Assembly (NCBI GenBank): GCA_016858145.1 | Contig: JAEHOE010000003.1 | Location: 868,001-932,000, forward strand | Direction of reading: 5' to 3' | DNA: 64,000 bases | Source of the DNA: Edaphochlamys debaryana | Lineage: Eukaryota; Chlorophyta; Chlorophyceae; Chlamydomonadales | Part shown: positions 12,512 through 21,776 of the stretch, in pieces | Numbering within the stretch: position 1 is the first letter of the stretch | Layout of the letters: every line of letters starts with the position of its first letter | The notes under the pieces: generated by a model | Told to the model about the DNA's origin: nothing | Database searches by the model: none | Seen by the model: only the letters and a program-made list of their open reading frames with translations | Position numbers and translations under genes: made by a program

Positions 12512-15500
12512 CTACCGCTTCCGCTCGCGCTTCCATACAAACACCTTGGCCGAGGGCCCCTCGCCCGGCTCCACGCCCGCCTTGGCCAGCTCCTTGGCGC
12601 CCAGCTTGCGCTTGCGGCCCTTGCCCATGAGCAGCTTCTCGTAAGCCAGCCGCTCCGCCACCGCCGCCACCTTGCCGCGCCGCTCCTGTCGCTGGGCGAG
12701 CTCCTTGTAGGCGGCATACTTGCGCCTGCGGGGTATAGGGTGTGGATTGTTGGGGGGAAGGGTTTGGGATGGTGGAGGAGAGGGTGGGTGGGTGCAGGTG
12801 CGATGGGGCAGGGGCGGGGGCAGGCGGGGCTGACAGTTACCGTATCGACGGAAGGGCGGCGGGGCGGGTTGCGAGTTGGCTGCTGCAGGACCCATGCGCC
12901 TGGAGCGAGCTGCATGCCCGGCGCAAGCAAGCAAGCTCGCGAAGCTCGGGCCAGGGAGCCTGGCGTTGGGGCGGCATCCCCCGCATGCGCGTGCCCCTGT
13001 GCGCCCAAGACCGTCCCTCCACCAGCCCAGCCCCTGCCCTGCCCTGCACTTCCTCCCAGTAGGCCCCTGCCCCTGCCCCCAGTAGCCCCCTGCCCCTCCC
13101 CCTCCCCCTCTCCCTCCCCCCACCCACTTCTCCACGCTCTTGCTGGCGCTGCCCTGCACCGCCCTGCGGTCAGCCAGCTGCTCCTTGCGCGGGCGGTTGA
13201 AGGTGCGGTCCAGCAGCTCCGCGGGCGTGTCAAAGTACTGCAACGGGGGGGATCCGAGGGGGGAGGTGTGGGGAAGGCGTGCTTCACAGGAGCTCCTAAC
13301 CAAGTGGTGGCCCCAGAGCAGGGTGACCCATGCTGCCCCCATCCTGCCGCCACTGTCACCCCAACCCCTGCCTCCCGAGACGCTCACTACGCCCCGTTGG
13401 CCCCTACCCCCAAGGCGCTCAACAAGGGCCTCCCTGCCCCCCACACCCACCTGCGCCGGGTCGAAGCGCTGCGCCTCCGCCTCCGAGTCCACGAACACCG
13501 TGTGGCGGTGCCGGGGCAGGGAGGCATCGGTGGCGGCGCCGGCGCCCGAGGCGGCCGCGGCGGCGCCCGTGCGCTGCTTCTTGGCGGGGGGCGCGGGGGC
13601 GATGCCGCTGCCGCAGGTGGCGCCGATGAAGTGGAGGGACTCCTGTGGGTGTGTGCGAGCAGGGGGGCGTGGTGGAGAGGAGAGGTGACATGGAAGAACA
13701 AGTTACAGGCGCAAGGGAGGTGGCGGTTGTGCAGCACGAGCAGCGAGCCGCCATGCCACTCCATGCCAGGTGCACCCCCAACTCCATGCCCCTGCCCCGG
13801 CCCCAGCCTCAGGCCCCCAGGCCCCAGGCCCCCGCCCCCCCCCCACCTGCAGCCGCTCCGCCTTCTTTCCGTCCGTGGTGGCCTTCATTGACAGGTACTT
13901 GACGTCCTGGCTCTTCATCAGCCGCAGATCGTCCTGGCTGTACTTGTTGGCCTGGGTGAGCCTGGGGGTGGTGGTGGGGGTAAGGTGGGGAAGGGGGAGC
14001 GAAGGGGGGGATGGGTGGGTGAAGAGAGGGCGTAGGGGCCCAGCTACACACCCTCTTTCCACCCCCGATCGCCAGCCCTGTACCCCTGGTGAGGCCGGCG
14101 CAAGACCTCACCCCAACCTGCAGCCCCGCGGCTCCCCATCCGGCCCCCCTCCCATCCGACCCCCAACCCAAAGCTCCACCTCCGCCTCCCACCCTGCAGC
14201 CCCGCCCACGCGACCCCACCCACCTGCCGTCGTGCACCCCGTCCTTGGTCCGCTTCTTCTCCATCGCAAAGTAGAACTCATCGGGGTTGCGCTCCTCGGC
14301 CTTGCGCTTGAGCGTCTAGGGGGAGAGGGGGAGAGGCAGGGCGTGGGTTGGGCGGGAGAGGCTACAGCCGCATCCAGCCCAGCGCAGAGCACCCAAACCA
14401 AAGTGTGTGAGGGAAGCTGACCCGCTGGGCAAGCAGACCCGCTGGGGGTGCAGCCCCGACCGCCCTTGTAAGCGGCAAAGCCAGCGCTTGGGGCAAAAAC
14501 CGGACTGGCCTGCCCCGCAAACCCCGTGTCCCGGCCCCCAGACACGCAGGCAACAACCCCGGACTTTTGAGGCCAGCTGCATTTGACGGTTTCTCTCGTG
14601 GTCTCCCTCGCAGTCTCCCTCGCAGTCTCCCTCGCAGTCTCCCTCCCAGCCACAGCCACGCCCTGGGTGCGGGGCGCCGGGCGCCGGGCGCGGGGCGCGG
14701 GCCGCACCTTGAGGACCTTCTCCTTCTTGTGGAAGTTCTTTGCGCGCTCGACATAGTCCTTGTGCTTCTCGAGCAGGCCAAACTTCTGGCGTGCGGCTCT
14801 GTTGGGGGGTTGGGAGGGGACGGGCAGAACGAGAGCCGGGAGTGGGCTGACGTGGGCTCTTGCAGGCAAGGCACCCTGCCAACGGCCCGCCCCCTTGCCC
14901 CACTCCCCCAGGTTCCCCTGAGCCTTGCTCCCTGTCTGCCTGCAGACCCTCAAGCCCCACTATGGCGCTCCCGCCCTCTCACGCTGCCCGGCTGAGCATC
15001 TCTGGCCCCTAACCTCTCTTCAACGTCGCTCTGACACCCAGCCAAGAAACCCCCAAGCAAATCCCCAAGCAAACGGGGCATGGTCCGGGGCGCCCGTCCA
15101 CCCTAGAGGCCCTCACGCCCTGGGGCCCTACGCCCCCAGCCCGCATCCCTCGTAGGCCGCCGACCTTGCCCACTCCCCCCGCCGCATCTTCTGCCTGACC
15201 GCAGACCCTTGCCTCAGCCTTGCCACTTCCGCCTCACGCGACCCCTATCACCATGGGTCCCTGCCCCTCACCAAGCCGCATCAGCCCCCCCTTGAGCCCT
15301 ACAGCCCGGGCCGGCCCGGGTAGTCCCAGAAGGCAGACGGTATGCACCCTGCGGCCCGCACCCTTACCCCACTCTCCCAGGCCCCCCTGAGCCTCCAGAC
15401 CCTCAAGCTCCATCTTCTGCCCCCTCATGCTGACCCCATGAGCATATCGGGCCCCCAGCGCCCCGCCTTCCAAACCTCAAGGACGCAGGGCATGGTCCGG

Positions 15501-15618
15501 GCTGGCGGATGGCACCCTGCCCGTGTCCTCCCAGTTGAGCAGCCCATCAGCCATGAACTTACGGTTGAGAGCGCTCCTTGTGCGTCTTCCGCTTGATAGC
15601 ATTGGCTAGGGCCGTCAT
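12512..15618 (-). CDS. UTP11: UTP11, U3 snoRNA-associated SSU processome protein
   Basis: Seven exons join in phase to 289 residues: 15618-15563, 14798-14708, 14315-14224, 13961-13847, 13642-13451, 13237-13128 and 12725-12512. UTP11 is a nucleolar component of the small-subunit processome needed for 18S rRNA maturation. Conserved blocks in order: start MTALANAIKRKTHKERSQP; FGLLEKHKDYVERAKNFHKK; LKRKAEERNPDEFYFAMEKK with KDGVHDG; DLRLMKSQDVKYLSMKAT; HTVFVDSEAEAQRFD; FDTPAELLDRTFNRPRKEQL; and a basic C-terminus ending VFVWKRERKR. These match the yeast and human family throughout, and the length is near the usual 250-260. An algal Ala/Gly insert lies in exon 5. The donor of exon 6 must be the GAGAA|GTGGGT form, because only this keeps the frame into KYAAYKEL. 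The start ATG is at 15616-15618. Confidence 0.93.
14601..14650. repeat. 12-bp tandem repeat in a UTP11 intron
   Basis: A unit close to GTCTCCCTCGCA is repeated about four times head to tail within the intron between UTP11 exons 2 and 3. It has no coding role. Confidence 0.8.
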
Positions 15619-16007
15619 TTCTGCTAGTTTCCTGCGGCGCGCCCCCCACGGGGCCGCCTACGCACTTTTGTGGTCGACAAGTTCGTCTAGTTGCAGATAA
15701 GCAAAGGAGCGTGCTGCGCAGGAGTGCCGGGGTGTCGCGAAGTTTGGCGGACAGAGCGCCTCTCACGTTCGGGTGACTATATTGGTATGGTATAGACCCA
15801 AGCAGTGTCACGAGCTGAGGCCGAGAGCGCACAACCCGAGTGGGCCGAGCACCCGCATCGGCGTCGCTCGCGCTCAATCCCAGGGCGTTTAGCCTTACCC
15901 ACAGCCATATACACTTTGTCTGCTACTCGCATCAAGCCCCACTGGGCATATAACACCAGGCTGCGCCGCCGTTTCCGCGACAGCTGCGCGCGGAAGCAGA
16001 CGCAGCG
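15619..16007. promoter_or_regulatory. bidirectional promoter region, UTP11 / SET gene
   Basis: Only 389 bp separate the divergent start codons of UTP11 (-) and the LSMT-like SET gene (+), so both promoters and 5' UTRs must lie here. On the plus side a TATA-like CATATAAC at 15947-15954 is ~55 bases before the SET ATG. On the minus side only weaker AT-rich stretches (around 15778-15795) are visible. Confidence 0.5.
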
Positions 16008-19000
16008 ATGGCCAGCGCTGTGGTCAAAGCGCTGGTGGCTGCTCGGCAGAAATGCCTGACAGATGTAAGCGCGCAAGCGTCGGGAAATGGGGTTGATGCA
16101 ACTGCACAAGCCGCGTGTTGCGCGCCAATCCCACACAAGCTGGGTGATCAGGGCGCTCTGCGGCGAGTACATCTGGTCCGCAGACGCCCGCCCGCCCGCC
16201 CGCGCGAGCACACCACGCCAACCACCTATAGGCCCCACGCCCACGCTCCCCCTCCCCTCCTCCCCTCCCCTCCCCTGCATTCCCTTCGCCCTTTGCAGGA
16301 CGAGGCGTACTGGGACCCAAAGCCCGACTTCACGCGCCCCATCTCGGCCCGCAACGAGGCCGCGGCGCTGTCCTGGCTGCTGGACCACCAAGCGGGTGGG
16401 TCGGGGCGGTGCTGTCTCCAGAGCGGCAGGCAGGGGCGGGGCCGTCCCAACGCTTCACGGAGATGCGGAGTCGGCTCCGACCCCAGCCCCGGCCCCGCGA
16501 GACCTCTCTACCACCCGTTACCCCCACCTCCCTCCCACACCGCCCCCTCCCCCCCACCATTTCCCGCAGTGGTGTGTCGCGGCGGCCCCGCTGACGTGGC
16601 CGAGCTGCGGGCGCTGTGTGCCGCCTACTGCGCTGCCCAGGGCGCCCGAGCGCCCCCGGAGCAGGCGGGGGAGGCGGAGGCGGAGCGGGGGGCGGCGGCG
16701 GCGGTGGCCCCCGCTGCAGGAGCTGGGACAGGGGCTGGGGCGGGCGTTGGGGGTGCGGAGGCTCCGTCCACGTCTGGGCGGAGCTTCGAGGAGGCCTCGG
16801 CGGAGGCGGCACTGCAGCGGTGGGGCCCGGGGGGGCGGCGAGGAGGGGAGGGGGAAGCTGGAGGTGTTTGGGGGGAAGAAGATGTAGAGAGAAAGGCTAA
16901 GCGCGTGTGCTAGGGCGGGGTCTCAACCTGCGGCCGGGCTGGGCCCAGGGGCGAGAGCGGCGGGATATGGGAGCCGTGGGCCTGGCTCGGGGGCCGGGCC
17001 GTGTGCGGGGGCAGGGACGGTCGAGTTAGGGGCAGGGTCTAGCGCTGGACGTGGGGCGGCAGGGATGAGAGGCGGGCCCTTGAGCTGGATGTGGATGCCG
17101 AACAACTAGCAGCAGATTGCGCAGCCAGCCTCTGTCCCCTTGACGCCTCTCAGCCGTCGCCCTCCCTCTGCTTCCCCCCCGCAGGTGGTGCACGGACAAG
17201 GGCGTCAAGGGCCCCGCCTCGCCCGCCCTCTTCGGCGCCGCCCCCTCCCCCCTCCTCCCCCTCCTCCCCCTCCTCCCCCTCCTCCCCCTCCTCCCCCTCC
17301 TCCCCCTCCTCGCCGCCGCCCCTGCGCGGCCTCCGCGCCGATGCCCCCGTGGCCCCCGGGGACGTGGTGCTGGCGGTGCCCAGCGAGCTGCTCATCAGCT
17401 ACGAGTACGCCAAGGAGTCGGACCTGGTGGGCCCCGGGTAGCTACCGGTAGTGGGCCACGTGGGGGGTGTCGGTAGCTTGTGGCGGGTGTGTGGGCGTGC
17501 CCGCAGCCCACAGGGGCCGTGCACCGCCCAACACCCGATCACCGGGGCTGACGTCCGCCTTGCATCGCCAGCATCGGCCATGGCCCCACTGCTGCTCAAC
17601 CTTGCGGCCCCGCGCCACCCCGTCCTGCACCCTATGGCTGGTCTCCCTCCGCCGCCTTTCCCCTCAGTCCCCCCTCCCACCTTCCTCCTCTGATCACCAT
17701 GAATTCTCTCCCCTCCTTCGCCTCCATCTCCATTCCCTCCTCCCAGGGCAAGGTGCTGTGCGCGCTGCCCCTGGGCCTGGGCGACGACTCGGTGGCCCTC
17801 GTGTGGACCTGCGTGGAGCGCCACGAGCCCGAGGCGGCGCACGCACCCTTCTGGGGGGCGCTGCCGGAGCGCTTCGCGACGGGTGGGTGGGTGGGGCGCG
17901 GGAGAGGGGGCGAGCCATTCTTGAAAAGGATGAAGAATGAGTCTCCGGGTGCGTGGGTGTGATGAGGTGACCCGGGAGGGGGTGAGGACTACGCAAGGGC
18001 CAGCGGAGGGTGTGGCCGTAGCAGGCGCGCAGTCGTGTCCGCGGCCGTTTCCCGTTGCGTGGGTTCGTCCCGCCCACCCCGCCTGGTAGCGACACTGTGA
18101 CGCTGGACCTGGCCCTCCCGCATCCCCCGCGCCCCTCCCCCCGCCACCCCCCAGTGCTGAGCGCCGCCGAGGAGGACCTGGAGCTGCTGGAGGGCACACC
18201 GCTGGCGGGGGAGGCGGCCCGGGCGCGGCAGGTGGGGCCCCGGCGCCGGGCTGCGGAGGGCTGCGGGCCCCCGAGGGTGGCTGGGGCCCATGCAGCGCTC
18301 CCGGGGGGCCAGGCGAGCCGCATCCTGGGGCCAAGGGTGCAAGCGGCCTCGTCGCATTCCGTCCTTCCTCCCTGCATCTGTTCCCGCCACCTGCGCCCCG
18401 ACGCACGTGCTCGCCAGCCCATCCGCAACAGAGCACTCCTATGCCATCTTGTGGTGCCGGGGGGGTGGGGCCACCGAGAGAAAGACCGTACGGTACGGCG
18501 AACACGGTCTTCCTCACGAGCCACAGTTTGCTGTTGTCCAGCTGCGCTTGGACGCATGCACCAGACCTACAGCTTCCTATGACACTCGCCGGCGGTGCTC
18601 GCTTTATTAGGGTAGTCCGGGGCTTGCGCAAGCAACCAAGGATGGCCGACTCTGACGGCGAGCCACCTCGCAGGAGGCGCAGGCGTACCAAAGACTCGGG
18701 GTCTACGCGAGGCTCAGCAGCCGCAGGGGGCGCTGGAGGCCTGCGCGTCTTTAGCTCGCTCGTCGTTGAGCAGATACGCAGCCGACCAGTGACGACGTAC
18801 AACGCCGTGGCGGACGCTCTGTGCGCCCCACCCCTCCCGCACCCCTCCCGCACCCCTCCCACACCCCTCCCACACCCAATTCCACCCCTCCCGCACCCCA
18901 CCCCACCCCTCCCGGCTCCGCAGCACATCCGCGAGGCCTTCGACGCCTCCGCCCCCGCCTTCGCGTCCCTGCTCAAGGCCTACCCCGACTACTTCAAGCC

Positions 19001-21228
19001 CGAGTGGTTCACGTGGGAGGCCTACGTGTGGGCCGCGGAGCTGTGGTACTCGTACGGCATCCAGGTGCACCTTACGGGGCTGCCCGCGGGGCAGGAGGCG
19101 CCCACCCTCCGATCAGGGCAAGGGTACCCACCCACCCACATCCCAACCTTCCCTCGGAGACAACCATCAACGCGCCTGGCCGACACACCCCCACTCCACT
19201 CCACTCCTACTCACTCCCACCAGGTCCAGTTCCCCGGCGGCGACATCCGCACCTGCCTGGCCCCCTACCTGGGACTCATGAACCACCACCCCCTGCCCCA
19301 CGTGGTGCACTTCTCCAAGGTCGACCCCGCCACAGGCTGCCTCAGGTGCGGGGCCTGGGGATGGGGTGCGGGCGCGGGGACGGGGTGAGGGGGAGGACGG
19401 GTCGGGGGTGCGGGTGCGGGTGCGGTTACAGGCGCTGGCACGAGTGCGTGGGCGGGGGCTTTGGCGTAGGTCCTGGCTCGGGAGCGAAGGCGTGGGACGT
19501 AGGGCAGGGGCGTTAGGTGAGGAGGAGGGAGGGGGCGCGGTCGGACGGGGCCCTCCTCGTGCTGGTGCGGGTGCTAGAGAGGGCTGCAAGGGGTGGAGGG
19601 CGCACAGGAGGGCGCATGGCGGGGAGGGTGCAACAGGGATCAGTCGGATGGCCCCACACCGTGCACCCCGTATTAAGTATTCGCGCCCGTTCTCGCCCCG
19701 CAGGGTGCGCGCCTTCCGGCCCTGCGCCCCCGGTCGCCAGCTGTTCCTCTCCTACGGACCTTACCCCAATGGCAAGGTGAGCGCCCCCAGCCAGACCTGA
19801 CGAATGGCCGCGAGTTGCCGTACGCCAATTGGATCTAGAGTCATGTGCCGTGGTTTCAAGCCTAGTCCATCCCAAGGCACGATTCCAGGTACCCACGCAC
19901 CACGGCACTGCGCCCCGTTGCCTAAACAAACCCACACACCCGTCCGCCCCCAGCTGCTGCTCTTTTACGGCTTCGCGCTGGAGGACAACCCCGCGGACGA
20001 GGTGGAGCTCGTACTGCAGGTATGACGGTACGGCAGACGTGTACAACCAGCGATTTTTTTGCGTACTATAGTACACTTGCGTACTATTTAAATAGGACGG
20101 CTTCCGTGACGCGTACTATTAAATGCTCGAGGGGTCCTGGAAAGCGGTCCGAGAGTACGCCCGGTTCAGGTGGGTTTGACACGGTTGGGCCCTGTTGGGC
20201 CGGCCGTTTGTGGTACTAGGGTAGCTCCCACGGTCTCTCAGAAGCGCCACTTGGAAAGCAGCAGTCCTGCAGAGTTCTTCTGGCAAGTGGCTGCAGCCTC
20301 AGCGCGCCATTAAGGCTTCAAATGCGATCCGAGTGGGGCCTGGGGGTCAATGCAACGTGCAGCTAGCCGGGTCTGGCCGCCTGGGGGTGCGCACACTAGT
20401 GAAGTGCGTCCCTTGCTCTCTGCTAGAGCCCAGCGGTAGGTTCAATGGAGGGCATCGATTCTATGCAAATTTCTGCGTGTTTTTGAGCCCCATATTGCCA
20501 AAATTTCTTCCGGGGGGAGGGCCCCCCGGACCCCCCCGGTTGGGGGCGGCTTCGTCGTCATGCGTACTATATCAAGGCCTGGGAGGCCGGTGATAGTACG
20601 CACCGCGTAACGAGCATGGGGAGGGGGCAATCTGAAAAAAGAATCACTGTGTACAACTGTACACCTCAGCACGGCAAGGCCCTTGTCGCCTACCGTATGC
20701 ATCCCCGCTTGCACCGGCCTCCAATCTCACCTCCCCACCGCTCAACCCTCCTCCAAACATCTCCAGGTACCGACGGGGCCCTCCGCCACGGACCGCCGCG
20801 CCATGCTCACGGCCGCCAGTCTGACCTGCGAGCACCGCCTCCGCTCGTCAGACCGGCTGGCGCCGGCGCTGCTGGCGGCAGCGCGCGTGCTGGCGGCGCC
20901 GCCGCCCCACCTCAAGCGCCTCCGCGCGCTTCCGCCAGCGGACCTCAAGGCCAGACTGCACGCGGCGCCGGGTGCGGTCGGGAAGGAGGAGGCGGAGGTG
21001 GACGCGGCGGCGATGAGGCTGGTGGCGGCGGCGGTGGGGGCGCTGCTGGCGCCGGCGGAGGCGGCGGAGGTGCGGCTGGCGGAGGCGGCGCCGCAGGCCG
21101 CCGACAGCCCCGCGCGCAAGGAGCTGCGGCACTTCGCGCGGGTGTACGCGAATGGGGTGGTGAGGGTGCTGCGGGCGGCGAGCGGGGCGGTGGCGGCGGG
21201 GCTGGCGGCGGTGGAGGCGTTGGCGTAG
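16008..21228 (+). CDS. SET-domain protein, Rubisco LSMT/SETD3 type
   Basis: Eleven exons: 16008-16064, 16299-16395, 16570-16819, 17185-17426, 17747-17882, 18155-18231, 18924-19064, 19224-19345, 19704-19776, 19954-20019 and 20767-21228. That gives about 573 residues, allowing one frame correction. These enzymes methylate Lys or His in plastid or cytosolic proteins. Recognisable in order: RWCTDKGVKGPA (start of the split SET), GLRADAPVAPGDVVLAVP, GDDSVALVWTCVERH, AEEDLELLEGTPL, WFTWEAYVWAAELWYSYGIQ, PYLGLMNHHPLPHVVHF, LFLSYGPYPNGK and LLLFYGFALEDNPADE. A helical C-terminal domain of the LSMT substrate-binding type follows. The usual N-H-S reads N-H-H. All junctions are in phase, but exon 4 is one base too long: the WCTDKG and RGLRAD frames differ across a C-rich repeat. 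The intron before exon 7 contains a copy of DP exon 1, and the last intron contains a palindrome-bounded insertion. Confidence 0.82.
17240..17310. repeat. 9-bp CTCCTCCCC tandem tract inside SET exon 4
   Basis: About eight units of a 9-bp C/T-rich repeat lie between the WCTDKGVKGPA and RGLRADAPV coding blocks. The unit length preserves frame, but irregular C-runs at its left edge leave the exon with one base too many. It would encode either Leu/Pro or Pro/Ser repeats, depending on frame. Confidence 0.8.
18486..18826 (+). pseudogene. duplicate of DP promoter and first coding exon, inside a SET-gene intron
   Basis: This 341-bp block is nearly identical to 21621-21961. The 185 bp from the ATG (18642-18644) onward match perfectly, while the upstream part has a handful of substitutions and small indels. 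It carries the first 62 codons of DP (start MADSDGEPPRRRRRRTKD, up to YNAVADALCA) but stops before the donor site, the RRRCYD recognition helix and the rest of DP. It sits in the intron between SET exons 6 and 7, in the same orientation. The frame has no stop and continues through 18923 straight into SET exon 7 in the correct SET frame, so a transcript from this copy could encode a chimera. Whether it is expressed is unknown. Confidence 0.85.
20061..20601. mobile_element. candidate non-autonomous DNA element in last SET intron
   Basis: The last SET intron (20020-20766) is unusually long. Within it, GCGTACTAT occurs at 20061, 20079, 20111 and 20562, and its reverse complement ATAGTACGC ends the stretch at 20593-20601. 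The left end GCGTACTAT and right end ATAGTACGC could be terminal inverted repeats of a ~541-bp MITE-like insertion. The right-hand pair (20562-20601) also forms a hairpin by itself. No transposase or clear target-site duplication is visible, so the boundaries are tentative. Confidence 0.35.
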
Positions 21229-21776
21229 AGGCCTAGAGGGTGCTGGGTATGTGTGAGCAAATAGGCAGGTGCGAGAGACGGTGAGCCTAGTAAACATGCA
21301 TCTGGGCTGAACCACATTCAGAAACACGGCCAGAATGGTGGGTCCAAAGTCTGGACGTGGCCTCCCGGGCTGACGCCTGGTCGGCCAGAACACGAATTCC
21401 AACCGGCGCGGTCCGGCAGGCCACGGCAGGCCCATCCTCCCTGCCCCACCCCCACGCACTGGCACCCGACGGCGCTGCACCTGTCTGTGGAACTCAGTAA
21501 CGCACGACACGGTCATTTCCTTCAGCAGTAGCGCAAGCCCGCACAACGCGGGCAACGGGCTGAGTGTACAACGGGCTGAGCGCACGAAGAGACGGTTCAG
21601 GTGAGACGATTGAGGTGCGGCCGTATGGTACGGCAACACGGTCTTCCTCACGAGCCACAGTTTGCTGTTGTCCAGCTGCGCTTGGACGCATGCGACGGAC
21701 CTACAGCCACCTATGACACTCGCCGGCGGTGCTCGCTTTATTTAGGGCAGTCCGGGGCTTGCGCAAGCAACCAAGG
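21229..21776 (+). promoter_or_regulatory. DP upstream region, including duplicated promoter block
   Basis: This 548 bp lies between the SET stop codon and the DP start. Its right part (21621-21776) is the copy whose partner lies at 18486-18641. A TTTATTTA-like element at about 21737-21744 lies ~35 bases before the ATG and could act as a TATA box. No coding frame here looks real. Confidence 0.5.

Noticed and set aside
12332..13891. A 519-codon plus-strand open frame over the UTP11 gene
   Set aside because: It is antisense to in-phase UTP11 exons. Its sequence is Pro/Arg/Ala-rich, as expected when GC-rich DNA is read in the wrong frame.
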